Assembly (NCBI RefSeq): GCF_004345645.1
Contig: NZ_SLWS01000020.1
Location: 91,041-155,040, forward strand
Source of the DNA: Actinocrispum wychmicini
Lineage (GTDB): Bacteria; Actinomycetota; Actinomycetes; Mycobacteriales; Pseudonocardiaceae
Direction: 5' to 3'
DNA length: 64,000 nt
Shown here: piece after piece, positions 9,963 through 18,335 of the stretch
How positions within the stretch are numbered: position 1 is the first letter of the stretch
How the letters are laid out: each line of letters opens with the position of its first letter
Position numbers and translations under genes: made by a program
The notes under the pieces: generated by a model
What the model saw: only the letters and a program-made list of their open reading frames with translations
Databases searched by the model: none
Told to the model about the DNA's origin: nothing

Positions 9963-11235
9963 GTGCCGGACGCGGTCCCGGGCCGGTCAGGGAGCCCAGC
10001 GCGGTCACGTAGCTGTCGACCGCCCGGCGGACCACCGACAGCGGTCCAAGCCCGGACACGGCGGTCGCGATCTGCTCGACCACGTGCGGCGCAGCCGACA
10101 ATGAGCTGGTCAGGCCGACGCACCAGGCGGGAGCCAACCACTGCGGCTGGATATCGTCGGGACACGCGACCACCCGTACAGCGGGACAGCCGCTGGCCCG
10201 TGCCTGATCGGCCACGCTCGCCGCGTCCGGGCAGTCGCTGGCACCGGCGACCAGCAGCAGGTCACAGGCCCGGCCGAGGCTCGCGATCGCCTCGGCCCTG
10301 TCTGTGGCCGCGTAGCACAATCCGTTCGGATGCTGGGCGCGCGAGGCCGGGAACCGGGCACGCAGAGCGGCGATCATCGGGGCGGCCTCGGCGACCGGGA
10401 ACCCTGGCGCCACTAGGTAGGACAACCGGTCCGGATCGCTGATCCGTACGCGGTGCACGTCGGCGACTGTGGTGACCAGGTGGACGCTTTCCGGTGCCTG
10501 CCCGATCAGGGCATCGACCAGCGCGTGATCAGCGTGCGCGATCACCACCACCTCGTCGCCCCGACGGACGAACCGCCGAACCTCCGCGTGCGCCCAGGCC
10601 ACCACCGGGCAGGTAGCGTCCACAACGGACATTCCGCGGGCGACGGCCTCGGCGCGCACGGCCAGCGACACCCCATGGGCGGGGAACACCAAGGTAGCGC
10701 CATCCGGTATCCGCGCCAACTCGGTGCCGCTGAGTGCGCCGCGACGCCGCAAGTCCTCAAGCGTATGCTGTTCGGCCACCATCGATCCGTACACGAAGGC
10801 CGTGTCCCCGGCCGTCAGGATCTGCCCAGCCATCTCCGTCGTGCGCATCGCGCCTGAGCACACCGGCGGCACCGCGGCCAGCAGCATTCGCCGCGTGCGC
10901 AACACCGACGACCACTCGCGCATCACCTCGCTCATCGCAATGGTCGCGGCCGAGTCGTCATGGTGGGCCGCGGCGCCGAATCCCACCGCCTGCCCTTCCT
11001 GGTCCAACCAGCTCGTCACGTCAAGCATCGAGTCCCGCTCACCAGGTCCTGGGGCGTTGAACTCGTCGTACCGCACAGGGATCCCGCGCCGCCGCAACGC
11101 TCCGCTCACCAGGGACGCCGCCGCGCACCGGACAGGGCCTCGCGTCGGGTGCTCAACCTGATGCGCCACCACGACCTCACCTGGCAGTACTTGCGTGGTC
11201 GTGGCCAGCCGCTCCCGTAGAACGCTCCGATTCAT
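9949..11235 (-). CDS. IspH/LytB-like iron-sulfur protein with degenerate active site
   Basis: 428 residues from the ATG at 11235 (AGGAGAGG close upstream). Residues about 116-405 align with IspH (HMBPP reductase). The three cluster cysteines are kept: C126 (AVPPVCSGAMR), C209 (VVDATCPVV) and C307 (PNGLCYAATDR). H187 of the AHG motif and H237 are also kept. Other key residues differ. Where E. coli IspH has H124-P-E126, this protein has H237-A-L239, so the proton-donating Glu is Leu. The TQTTLS loop reads LVAPGFP, the SxN motif reads GASDCPDAAS, and the first active-site His is Gly (FVYGS). Residues 1-115 are an extra N-terminal region of unknown type. I infer a [4Fe-4S] or [3Fe-4S] protein that is not an ordinary MEP-pathway reductase. 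It diverges from the synthase operon. Confidence 0.8.
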   Translation of the reverse strand: MNRSVLRERLATTTQVLPGEVVVAHQVEHPTRGPVRCAAASLVSGALRRRGIPVRYDEFNAPGPGERDSMLDVTSWLDQEGQAVGFGAAAHHDDSAATIAMSEVMREWSSVLRTRRMLLAAVPPVCSGAMRTTEMAGQILTAGDTAFVYGSMVAEQHTLEDLRRRGALSGTELARIPDGATLVFPAHGVSLAVRAEAVARGMSVVDATCPVVAWAHAEVRRFVRRGDEVVVIAHADHALVDALIGQAPESVHLVTTVADVHRVRISDPDRLSYLVAPGFPVAEAAPMIAALRARFPASRAQHPNGLCYAATDRAEAIASLGRACDLLLVAGASDCPDAASVADQARASGCPAVRVVACPDDIQPQWLAPAWCVGLTSSLSAAPHVVEQIATAVSGLGPLSVVRRAVDSYVTALGSLTGPGPRPALTIG

Positions 11236-11719
11236 CGTCAAACCTCTCCTCATGGTGAATATCGCGCCTGCCCAAGTCAGCAGGCGGCCAGGATGAAGAC
11301 CAACGACCACGTCCACTATCCGGTGTCGACCAACGCGGGGCCAGCAAAAGCATTCGCTCAGGGGAACCCCGAACGGGGGCGAACACGCTCCGCAGTCAAG
11401 ATCGGCCAGGAGTTTGACAACTCGGATTCCGCGCGGCGGTGTACGGCGGGAATCTTCTCGGGCTGGACTGGTGACGCGAACCCGTCAGGTAGCAGGACGC
11501 CGAGCGAGTCGACGCCCGGACAGCCCACGAGGAGGTGGACGCGGCTGGTATCGCGCGCAGCCATCGCCAGTCTTGCCGTGCCAGCTCGGCCGACGGCCGG
11601 CTGCAGTGTTCTGCCTGTGGTGCGAGCCGAGGCAATCGTCCAGCGATCCGATGTGGACAGCGATCTCGACATGGTTCGGGCAGACCAAACTACGCTTCGA
11701 CGATTCGAGGAGCATCGCG
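11236..11719. promoter_or_regulatory. Divergent intergenic region of IspH-like gene and synthase operon
   Basis: 484 bp between two divergently read starts, each with its own Shine-Dalgarno (AGGAGAGG before 11235, GAGGAG at 11707-11712). Open frames across it have no protein-like content; the frame upstream of 11720 is open from 11414 but not conserved in style with the AT domain. Promoters for both transcription units, and an operator for the nearby regulator, are expected here. No palindrome was assigned with confidence. Confidence 0.5.
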
Positions 11720-13090
11720 ATGGCACATGGTGTCCTCATCCAGTTCCCAGGTTTAGGTGGTTACACGCCGGGCATCCTCGCCCAGATGGTCACGGACGCA
11801 CCACGTCTCGCCGCGATCCTGGCCGACGTCGACCAGGTCGCCGCGGCCTACCGGATCGGCTCGGTGTCGGCACCACTGACCGATCCGGCCGGTCCGGCCA
11901 TCGAAGAACTCGCCCAGACGCCGACAGTGCTGCACTTGGCATCCTTCGCCTCCGCATATGTGCTTTACCAGGCGTTGCGCGACAAGGGAATCGACGGCGA
12001 TGTGCTGTTGGGCCAGAGCACCGGCGAGATCACGGCACTGGCTGCCGGCGGTGCACTGAGCGTCCCGGATGCGGCCCGGGTGTTGTGCGAACGTGAGATC
12101 GCACTCGAGGAGACGGGCATTCTGGGCGGACTGGTCGCGGTGCGCGTCGGCTCCGCACGCGCCCAGCAGTTGTGCGGAGCTGCGGGCGGCTGGTCGCTGC
12201 AGGTGTCACTGTCGAACTCGCCTGAGCAGAGCGTGATTTCCGGGACCGAGCCGGAGCTGCCGCGGCTGGAGGCGGTGGCGCGGGCCGCGGGCGTCCAGGC
12301 AACCCGGCTCCTGGTGCGCTATCCGCATCACAATTCCGCGCTGCGGCCGGCCGCACACCGGGTCGCGGCGGCGACCGCGTCCTATTCGATCGGCGATCCA
12401 CTCGCGCGGGTGTACTCCCCCATTCTCGGCCGCTTTGTCGCCGACGCCGCGGACGCGCGCCGCATCGTCGACCGGCATCTGACCGATCCGGTGGACTACC
12501 TGGGTGCGATCCGGACACTGTACGACAACTTCGGCGTTCGCGAGTTCCTCGAAGTCGGAGTCCGTTCGGTGCTGGCCCACTCCGCTCGCGAAACCCTGCC
12601 TGCCGGAACCACTTTGCTGAGCGCGCCGCCGAATGCTGTTGACGCACGGCAGATCCTGGACGTTCTGACTGGCGCGGCGACTGCGCAGCTCCCGCCCCGC
12701 CTGCCTGTCCAGACGATCTCCACGCACGCTGCGGAACCGGCCGCATCGCACCCCTCGCCGGCAGTCAACGGCTCCGCTGTACAGCAACCCACTCCAGCGA
12801 CGAACGGCACTGCCACGCTCACCCTTCCGCACCGTACGGCGCTGCTGGCCCGCCTGCGAACCATCTTCGCCGAGGCTCTCGGCTACCCGGAGGACGTCTT
12901 CACCGACGACGCCCACCTCGAGGCCGATCTCGGCATCGCCTCGGTCAAGAAAACCGAACTGCTGGTCCGCCTGCTCGACGAGTACCACCTGCCGACACCA
13001 CCGGCACAGGTGCGTCTGCGCGACTACACCACGCTCCCCAAACTCGCCGGACTCATCGAAGCACTCGCCGCCGATGGGGACGCCGCATGA
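11720..13090 (+). CDS. Acyltransferase-acyl carrier protein didomain (AT-ACP 1)
   Basis: 456 residues; the ATG at 11720 is preceded by GAGGAG and removes a non-homologous 102-codon upstream extension. Residues 1-320 are a malonyl-CoA-type acyltransferase with nucleophile S100 in GQSTGEITALAAG, a conserved Arg in CEREIALEE, and the His box in YPHHNSAL. Residues about 330-375 are an Ala/Pro/Thr linker. Residues 375-450 are an acyl carrier domain whose phosphopantetheine site is S408 in DLGIASVKKTELL. The LGIxSxKxxE form is like carriers of PUFA and enediyne synthases rather than modular PKS (LGxDSL). The stop overlaps the next start (ATGA). It should load and carry chains for the KS-CLF-KR-DH protein that follows. 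A paralogue lies at 19945. Confidence 0.88.
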   Translation: MAHGVLIQFPGLGGYTPGILAQMVTDAPRLAAILADVDQVAAAYRIGSVSAPLTDPAGPAIEELAQTPTVLHLASFASAYVLYQALRDKGIDGDVLLGQSTGEITALAAGGALSVPDAARVLCEREIALEETGILGGLVAVRVGSARAQQLCGAAGGWSLQVSLSNSPEQSVISGTEPELPRLEAVARAAGVQATRLLVRYPHHNSALRPAAHRVAAATASYSIGDPLARVYSPILGRFVADAADARRIVDRHLTDPVDYLGAIRTLYDNFGVREFLEVGVRSVLAHSARETLPAGTTLLSAPPNAVDARQILDVLTGAATAQLPPRLPVQTISTHAAEPAASHPSPAVNGSAVQQPTPATNGTATLTLPHRTALLARLRTIFAEALGYPEDVFTDDAHLEADLGIASVKKTELLVRLLDEYHLPTPPAQVRLRDYTTLPKLAGLIEALAADGDAA

Positions 13091-16000
13091 ACACCGCCTC
13101 CGCCAGCCGAGACACCGTCGCCATTGTCGGCATCGGCATGGTCGCGCCCGGAGTCGACGGCCCAGACGACTTCTGGCGGGTCCTGAACACGACCACGAAC
13201 ACACTGCGAGAACCCGAGCACTTCGACGTCACCAACTGGTTCGACACCGACCGATCGGCACCGGACAAGACCTACGCCCGTGTCTCGGGATTCCTGCACG
13301 ATTTCACACCGCATCCACGCCTCGCGGAAGAACAATCCCGGGGCTACTGGGATGGCGCGGACCAGACCACACTCCTGCTACGCCACAGTTTGCTGCAGGC
13401 CATGGACACCGTCACCGTCCGCCCGCACGATCGCTGCGGGGCCTACGTCGGCGCGCAGCCGGGCGGGCTCGCGCTTGAAGACGCGATTCTGCTGGCCACG
13501 GCAGCGCACGCCCTGGGTTCACGATCGGGCGAACGGTGGCGCGCACACTATCCGCACGCGCCCGAGCGGACTGTCGATGCCTTCCCCGACCGGATGCTGC
13601 GTACGGCATGCCGGGATCTGCTACCGGAGGACAGTGACCTGCTCGTTCTCGACACGGCTTGCTCATCCTCGTTGTACGCCATCGACTTCGGTGTCAAGAG
13701 CCTGCTGGCCGGTGAGCGGGACGTGGTGTTCTGTGGTGGGGCCATCGTGGGCTCGCGCCGTGACCTCGTACTGTTCGCGAAACTGCACGGGCTAGCGCCC
13801 AACGGTGAAGTCCGGGCGTTCGACGCCCATGCCGCCGGGACGTTGTTCGCGGATTCAGCGGCGGTCGTCGCCCTGAAACCACTCGACCGCGCGCTCGCCG
13901 ACGGTGACGAGATCCTCGGGCTGCTGGGCGGATTCGGCGCAGCGACCGACGGCCAGGGCAGTCTGCTCGCGACATCGCCGGTGGGCCAACGTCTGGCGTT
14001 GGAACGTGCCCACGCCGCCGACCCCACCACCGCCGACACGGTCGAATGGATTGTCGCGCATGGCACCGGCACCATGGTCGGCGACGACGTGGAGCTTGAA
14101 ACGCTCACCGACGCGCCCGGATCCGGTCGGTTGTGGTGCACCTCGAACAAACCGCTGATCGGGCATGGCGCGTGGGCGGCCGGCGCGATCAACATCATCC
14201 ACGCGATACTGGCCATGCGGCACGGTGAAATCCCCGCAGAACAGTACTTCACAACGCTGCGCGACGGGGTGCGGACCGACCGTGTCACCATTCCCAAGAT
14301 TCCGGTTCCGTGGCCGGCTCGCACTGACCGCCGTCGGCTCGCCGGTGTCTGTGCCTACGGCCTCGGCGGCACCAACGCTCATCTCCTCGTGCAAGCTCCG
14401 GATCCGGGATTTGCGCCGCTCCGATCAACTGGACCGAACACCGTTGACCCGCATGACGATCCGATGGTGCTGATCGGCACCTCGGTGCAGTTTCCCAGTG
14501 TCACGTCACCCGCGGATATCGCCCGCTGGCTGCGCGGCGAGGGATCCGTTCCAGCCCCGTCATTCGGCGAGGAGTATCCGTTACCCCCCTTCAAAGAACT
14601 GCGGATGCCACCGGTCAACGCGCGCAGCATCGACCGCACTCATCTGATGGCACTCGCCGCCGTACGGAACTTCGTGGCCGAACACGGCGAGGTCTGGGAC
14701 GAGATCCGGGAGCGCACCGGGGTTTTCACCGGACATACGGGCCCCGCTCGCTGCATGGCCGAGTACACCATCCGAGTGGGCGCGGACGATCTGCACGCCG
14801 CACTGCGGGAAGTGCCGAACGTGACCTCCGAACAGCTGCGGCGGCTGGACGACACACTGGCAGCCCTGCGCGCACGGCTGCCCGAAGCCAACGACTGGAG
14901 CATGACGGGACAGCTCACCAACATCATCGGCGCGACCGTGGTCAATCGGTACCGGCTCAACGGCGCGGCGATGAATGTGGACTGCGGCCGGTCGTCCACC
15001 CAGGGGGCGCTGCATGCCGCCGAACGCTGCCTGCGCTTCAAGGAGTTGGACTTCGCCCTGGTGATTGGCGTCAACGGGCACAGCACCGAGCTGATGGCGG
15101 ACCTGAGCGGAATCAGGGACGAGGAACTCGGCGAAGCGGCCGTGCTGCTGGCGGTCACCCGCAGGTCTGTCGCGGAACGCAACGGCTGGCCGGTACGCGC
15201 AGTCGTGCGCACCGACTCGAGTCGGGCCGGGCGGCACACAGGGATGCCAGGCGCCAAAGGTCGCTGCTACTTCGGCGCCGACGGCGCACTCGCCGTACTA
15301 CGTGCCCTGGAAGACAGGCACGCGGGGTCGATCGTCCTCCGTAACCTGGACCCCGGTCCCCGTGTTGAGATCGAGCCAATGCCGTCGCACACCGGAACAG
15401 CCGCGCTGCCGGACCGTTCGGTGGTCGTGCTGCGCCGCGTGGATCCGCGACCTGGCGGTACCCGGCAGCCCGCGATCAAACCTGGCACGCTGATCGTGAC
15501 CCACAGCGCCGATATCGCTTCGCAACTCCAACTCCTTGCCCGAACGGCTGGTTCGTGGGTGCTGTGCACCGATCAGGCAGCTGCCGGGAACCACGGAATC
15601 ACCACGGCGAACGGCGCCGATCCGCGGGCCGCCGTCGACGCCGCAGTGGTGGGCGGCGGTATTGAGCATGTACTCGTCGTCGCCTCGGCGCGCGTCGCCG
15701 CCTGGCCCGCTCCGCCGTCGCCCGAACTGCTGGCACTGCAAGAACACGTGCTGGCCGCCACCGCGGCCCTCGGCGAGCAACCCGCGCCCGCCAGCACGGT
15801 GACGGCTCTGCTGCTGGATCCGTTGCGCCACAGCGTCATCCATCCACATCTCACGCTGATCACCGGGTTTCTGCGCAGTCTCGCGCACGAGATCCCGAAC
15901 CCGGTCCACGCGGTGGTCACCGACGCCGCATTCGGCACCGGCATCGAGCAGCTCCGCACGGAGTCAGCCCAACCACGCGACCGCACTGTCGTGTACTACC

Positions 16001-17796
16001 GCCAAGGACTGCGCTACCTCGAACAGCTGTGCCCCGCACCGCTTCCCGCGAATCGCCAGGCGGGTCCACTGCCGTGGCGGGACAATCCGGTGATCGTCGC
16101 GACGGGCGGCGCACGCGGAGCCACCGCAGTGGTGGTAACGGCATTGGCCGAGCGGACGCACCCAGCGGCACTGTGGCTGCTGGGCACCACGCCGATCGAC
16201 GATCCGCCCGACGACCTGTGCGAGGCGGCCGACCACGAGCTCGCCCGGCTGCGGTCGGAGTTCCTCGCGCGCGAGCGGAGACTCGATCCGCTCGCCACGA
16301 TCATCGCCCTCAACAAGCGTTTCGACACTCTGCTGCGAGGCCGCGAGATCCGCAGGACTCTCCGGCGGCTGGAGCGACTGTGCGGGGCCGACAACGTCCA
16401 CTACCTGGTCTGTGACGTGCGCGACCGCGAACAGGTGATGCACGCGGCGAAATCGGTGTACGCCCGACACCATCGCGTCGACCTGCTCATCCACGGCGCG
16501 GGACGCATCCGGTCCGCCGACGTCGCCCACAAGTCCCTCACCGATTTCCGGGAGATCCGTGACATCAAGGTGGCGGGCTACCACACCCTGAAGGAAGCCT
16601 TCGCCGACCCGGCTCCGGCGCTGTGGTGCAATTTCGGCTCCGGCAACGCCCTGCTCGGCTGCGCGGGCGACACCGACTACGCCGCCGCGAACGAATACCT
16701 TTGTGCCGCGGCAAGATACAGTGACGACAGCGAGTTCACCCCGGCCTGGGGACTGTGGTCGGAAACCGGCATGGTGCACAGCGTCGCCGAGCATCTGAGC
16801 CAGGAACACGGGTTCACCGGAATACGCAACACGCAAGGCGCGCACCTGATGCTGTCGGAACTCGCGGTGCCCCGTCCCCTGGATCCGGTTGCCCTGTACG
16901 GTGTCGCGGACGCCTGGGGACACCACGCCGATCCGGTCGGGCCCCTGCTGGGCGAGCCGGACAGCGCCGGGATGTGGACCTGGCGGCCCGACCCGGTCCG
17001 CGACTCGTACCTCGGCGAACATCTCATCGACCGCCGGCCGGTCCTGCCCGCGGTGATGATGCTGTCGATGGCCGCCGAGGCAGCACTGCGGACGCGGCCC
17101 GGATCGCACGTCACCGCCTTCCGCGACGTGCGGATCGACGCGCCGGTCTACACCGACGTGCCGGCCGCCGGATGCCGGATCACGACCGAAGCCGTTGCGC
17201 CTGAGGCTGTTCGGGTCGAACTTCGCTCCGATGTGGTCATGCCGGACGGGCGGGTACTGGTGCGCGACCGGCTGCACTGCCGCGTCGATGTCGACCTCGG
17301 CGAGTTCGCGCCCCCGCCACCAGCACCGTCCATACCGGACATGCCCGAACTCGCCGACGACCCCGCGGTCCGGCCCGACGTAGCCGCGCAGCTCACCGGT
17401 GTCTGGCGCACCATTCATCACCCCGCGAGCAACGCCACGGGCGCTCGCGCCCGCTGCCGGCCGCATCCCGAACCGCACAGCGTGTTCGCGCGGCTCCCGA
17501 TCCCGGCGCTGCTGCTCGACTCGACGCTCCGGCTCTTCGGGTACCCACCACTGCCCGACGGGCGCCAGATCATGGCGGTCCCGGGTGCTGTCGCGCGGAT
17601 CGACTTCTTCACCGCCGACACCGACGTCGTACTCGCCGAACGGTATCCGGCGGGCCTGGACCTGTCCTACGACGTCGCGGGGCGCCGGGCCGTCGCGGTC
17701 GCCGACGGCCGAGTCCTGATCGCCGTCACCGACCTGACCATCCACACCGTGGACACCGTCCCCGCGGACATCCCCTACCGGGAGTGGCACGAATGA
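13087..17796 (+). CDS. Iterative synthase KS-CLF-KR-DH (synthase 1)
   Basis: 1569 residues. Residues 10-440 are a ketosynthase with a full triad: C192 (DTACSSSLYA), H325 (AHGTGT) and H360 (NKPLIGHGAW). Residues about 457-780 are a second thiolase-fold domain whose nucleophile position holds Arg (R635, NVDCGRSSTQGAL), so it should act as a chain-length-factor-like partner. Residues about 1000-1280 are a ketoreductase: cofactor loop ATGGARGATA, catalytic S1185 (NFGSGNALLG) and Y1198 (DYAAANEYL). Residues about 1305-1565 are a hot-dog dehydratase with H1312, but HxxxGxxxxP reads HLIDRRPVLP (Gly replaced by Arg) and the Asp box is LLLDSTLR. There is no AT, ACP, ER or PPTase inside. KS-CLF plus KR-DH recalls PUFA synthases, but with carriers and AT in a separate protein. 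ATGA-coupled at both ends. Confidence 0.88.
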   Translation: MNTASASRDTVAIVGIGMVAPGVDGPDDFWRVLNTTTNTLREPEHFDVTNWFDTDRSAPDKTYARVSGFLHDFTPHPRLAEEQSRGYWDGADQTTLLLRHSLLQAMDTVTVRPHDRCGAYVGAQPGGLALEDAILLATAAHALGSRSGERWRAHYPHAPERTVDAFPDRMLRTACRDLLPEDSDLLVLDTACSSSLYAIDFGVKSLLAGERDVVFCGGAIVGSRRDLVLFAKLHGLAPNGEVRAFDAHAAGTLFADSAAVVALKPLDRALADGDEILGLLGGFGAATDGQGSLLATSPVGQRLALERAHAADPTTADTVEWIVAHGTGTMVGDDVELETLTDAPGSGRLWCTSNKPLIGHGAWAAGAINIIHAILAMRHGEIPAEQYFTTLRDGVRTDRVTIPKIPVPWPARTDRRRLAGVCAYGLGGTNAHLLVQAPDPGFAPLRSTGPNTVDPHDDPMVLIGTSVQFPSVTSPADIARWLRGEGSVPAPSFGEEYPLPPFKELRMPPVNARSIDRTHLMALAAVRNFVAEHGEVWDEIRERTGVFTGHTGPARCMAEYTIRVGADDLHAALREVPNVTSEQLRRLDDTLAALRARLPEANDWSMTGQLTNIIGATVVNRYRLNGAAMNVDCGRSSTQGALHAAERCLRFKELDFALVIGVNGHSTELMADLSGIRDEELGEAAVLLAVTRRSVAERNGWPVRAVVRTDSSRAGRHTGMPGAKGRCYFGADGALAVLRALEDRHAGSIVLRNLDPGPRVEIEPMPSHTGTAALPDRSVVVLRRVDPRPGGTRQPAIKPGTLIVTHSADIASQLQLLARTAGSWVLCTDQAAAGNHGITTANGADPRAAVDAAVVGGGIEHVLVVASARVAAWPAPPSPELLALQEHVLAATAALGEQPAPASTVTALLLDPLRHSVIHPHLTLITGFLRSLAHEIPNPVHAVVTDAAFGTGIEQLRTESAQPRDRTVVYYRQGLRYLEQLCPAPLPANRQAGPLPWRDNPVIVATGGARGATAVVVTALAERTHPAALWLLGTTPIDDPPDDLCEAADHELARLRSEFLARERRLDPLATIIALNKRFDTLLRGREIRRTLRRLERLCGADNVHYLVCDVRDREQVMHAAKSVYARHHRVDLLIHGAGRIRSADVAHKSLTDFREIRDIKVAGYHTLKEAFADPAPALWCNFGSGNALLGCAGDTDYAAANEYLCAAARYSDDSEFTPAWGLWSETGMVHSVAEHLSQEHGFTGIRNTQGAHLMLSELAVPRPLDPVALYGVADAWGHHADPVGPLLGEPDSAGMWTWRPDPVRDSYLGEHLIDRRPVLPAVMMLSMAAEAALRTRPGSHVTAFRDVRIDAPVYTDVPAAGCRITTEAVAPEAVRVELRSDVVMPDGRVLVRDRLHCRVDVDLGEFAPPPPAPSIPDMPELADDPAVRPDVAAQLTGVWRTIHHPASNATGARARCRPHPEPHSVFARLPIPALLLDSTLRLFGYPPLPDGRQIMAVPGAVARIDFFTADTDVVLAERYPAGLDLSYDVAGRRAVAVADGRVLIAVTDLTIHTVDTVPADIPYREWHE

Positions 17797-18335
17797 CCAT
17801 CCTCGAGGAGCCCGTCGTCCGGACCGCCCCGCTGCCGCCGGAAACCCCGTGGTTCACCATCGAACACACCGTCACGGCCGGCGACACCAGCGCCGTCGGC
17901 CCGGTCTACTACGCCCGCCTGATCGACTGGCAGGGCCAATGCCGCGAACGCGCCGGCATGGCCGGCGCACCCCTGTTCAGCAGCGATATCTCCGGCGACT
18001 ACGCGATGCTGACCCAGTCCTGCTCCTGCGAGTACTTCAAGGAGCTCTACTACGGCGATCTCGTCGCAATCCGGCTCACCGTCCGCTGGGTGCGGCTGCA
18101 CCTGATGAAGGCCGAATTCCGTTACCACCGAATCGATGTCCCCGGCCAGCCTGACGGCGACCTGGTCGCTCGCGGCGAACAGATGTGGGCAAGCGCCTCA
18201 TTGGTGGACGGCCACTACGAACCCTGCCCGTGGCCACGCGAAATGGCCGACTGCGCAGCCCAGTTCGGCGCCGACCTCAGCCGCGCCCAGATCCAGGACC
18301 CACCGAACTATCGAGAGCGGAGGACCCAGCGATGA
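17793..18335 (+). CDS. Enediyne-type hot-dog thioesterase
   Basis: 180 residues from the ATG at 17793, which overlaps the synthase stop (ATGA); GGAG lies just upstream. A single hot-dog fold of the 4-hydroxybenzoyl-CoA thioesterase class. The segment TVTAGDTSAVGPVYYARLID and WQGQCRERAG strongly resembles the thioesterases of enediyne clusters (CalE7/DynE7 family, with a VYY...W.GRCRE signature), which hydrolyse polyene chains from the iterative synthase. The middle shows CSCEYFKELYYGDLVAIRL and the end EQMWASASLVDG. A fused homologue forms part of the 21288 protein. The likely role is release of the chain made by synthase 1. Its stop overlaps the P450 start. Confidence 0.85.
   Translation: MTILEEPVVRTAPLPPETPWFTIEHTVTAGDTSAVGPVYYARLIDWQGQCRERAGMAGAPLFSSDISGDYAMLTQSCSCEYFKELYYGDLVAIRLTVRWVRLHLMKAEFRYHRIDVPGQPDGDLVARGEQMWASASLVDGHYEPCPWPREMADCAAQFGADLSRAQIQDPPNYRERRTQR

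Noticed and set aside
9949..11235. Housekeeping ispH or self-resistance ispH
   Set aside because: The catalytic Glu, the TQTTLS and SxN motifs and an active-site His are replaced, so ordinary HMBPP reductase activity is not expected.
11414..11719. 102-codon N-terminal extension of AT-ACP 1
   Set aside because: No ribosome site and no similarity to AT-ACP 2, whose protein starts directly at the AT domain; GAGGAG precedes 11720.
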